A DNA stretch of 5,202 nt from Actinomycetes bacterium (GTDB lineage: Bacteria > Actinomycetota > Actinomycetes > Actinomycetales > Cellulomonadaceae): positions 1 to 5,202 of the forward strand of contig JAEWCA010000383.1 of the NCBI GenBank assembly GCA_023390875.1, written 5' to 3'. This document shows, piece by piece, positions 5,171-5,202 of this stretch. Position 1 is the stretch's first letter; every line of letters starts with the position of its first letter. A model generated the notes under the pieces. It was not told where the DNA came from. It made no database searches and saw nothing but the letters and a program-made list of their open reading frames with translations. Position numbers and translations under genes: made by a program.

Positions 5171-5202
5171 AGTCTCTTATAAACAACATACGCTGCCGCC
5201 GA
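5170..5202. other. Nextera transposase adapter remnant (assembly artefact)
   Basis: The last 33 bases align without gaps to the reverse complement of the Illumina Nextera read-1 adapter plus the Tn5 mosaic end, with 27 identities by my count. Key matches are GTCTCTTATA at 5172-5181 and ACGCTGCCG at 5190-5198. The match ends exactly at the window's last base, which is the adapter's last base. The stretch is also far less GC-rich than everything else. It is not part of the genome; the six mismatches would be low-quality read tails. Confidence 0.9.

Noticed and set aside
5171..5190. AT-rich end as a promoter or T-rich terminator tail.
   Set aside because: The bases belong to the sequencing adapter match, so they carry no biological information.
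1..5202. A new defence, mobile or biosynthetic system.
   Set aside because: There is no transposase, integrase, CRISPR array, toxin-antitoxin pair or biosynthetic cluster. The three complete genes belong to known families and do not form one transcription unit.

Overview
The window looks like a short contig from a very GC-rich actinobacterium. Third codon positions are almost all G or C, secreted proteins carry Actinobacteria-style signal peptides, and a secreted plant-biomass enzyme is built as catalytic domain, Pro-Thr linker and family 2 carbohydrate-binding module. That set fits the cellulolytic Micrococcales (Cellulomonas, Cellulosimicrobium, Isoptericola and relatives). The genus is an inference from style, not from a marker gene.

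Layout from left to right. (1) Positions 1-137, minus strand: the first 45 codons of an unrecognised gene that runs off the left edge. It is preceded by a 13-codon mini-ORF that has the good ribosome-binding site and overlaps the gene by ATGA. (2) 328-1992, minus: a secreted CE15 glucuronoyl esterase with a 16-unit Pro-Thr linker and a C-terminal CBM2. A GC-rich hairpin follows it, and a candidate promoter with a LacI-type operator half-match lies upstream. (3) 2269-2763, minus: an FBP / FusB-like zinc-finger protein predicted to bind elongation factor G, followed by a strong hairpin. (4) 2764-3348: about 585 bases with no convincing gene, holding a heptamer triplication and a long imperfect hairpin. 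(5) 3349-5136, plus: a secreted S33-family alpha/beta hydrolase resembling Streptomyces tripeptidyl aminopeptidases, followed by a hairpin. (6) 5170-5202: a degraded copy of an Illumina Nextera transposase adapter, so the right edge is an assembly artefact and not biology.

The genes do not form one operon. The esterase would release glucuronoxylan from lignin ester cross-links while anchored to cellulose. The S33 enzyme would trim short peptides outside the cell. The FBP protein acts in the cytoplasm on the translation machinery. The esterase and the FBP gene share a strand but are separated by 276 bases with a hairpin and a separate candidate promoter. I found no previously undescribed multi-gene system. 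The points most worth a second look are the adapter at the contig end, the mini-ORF coupled to the truncated left gene, and the control region of the esterase.
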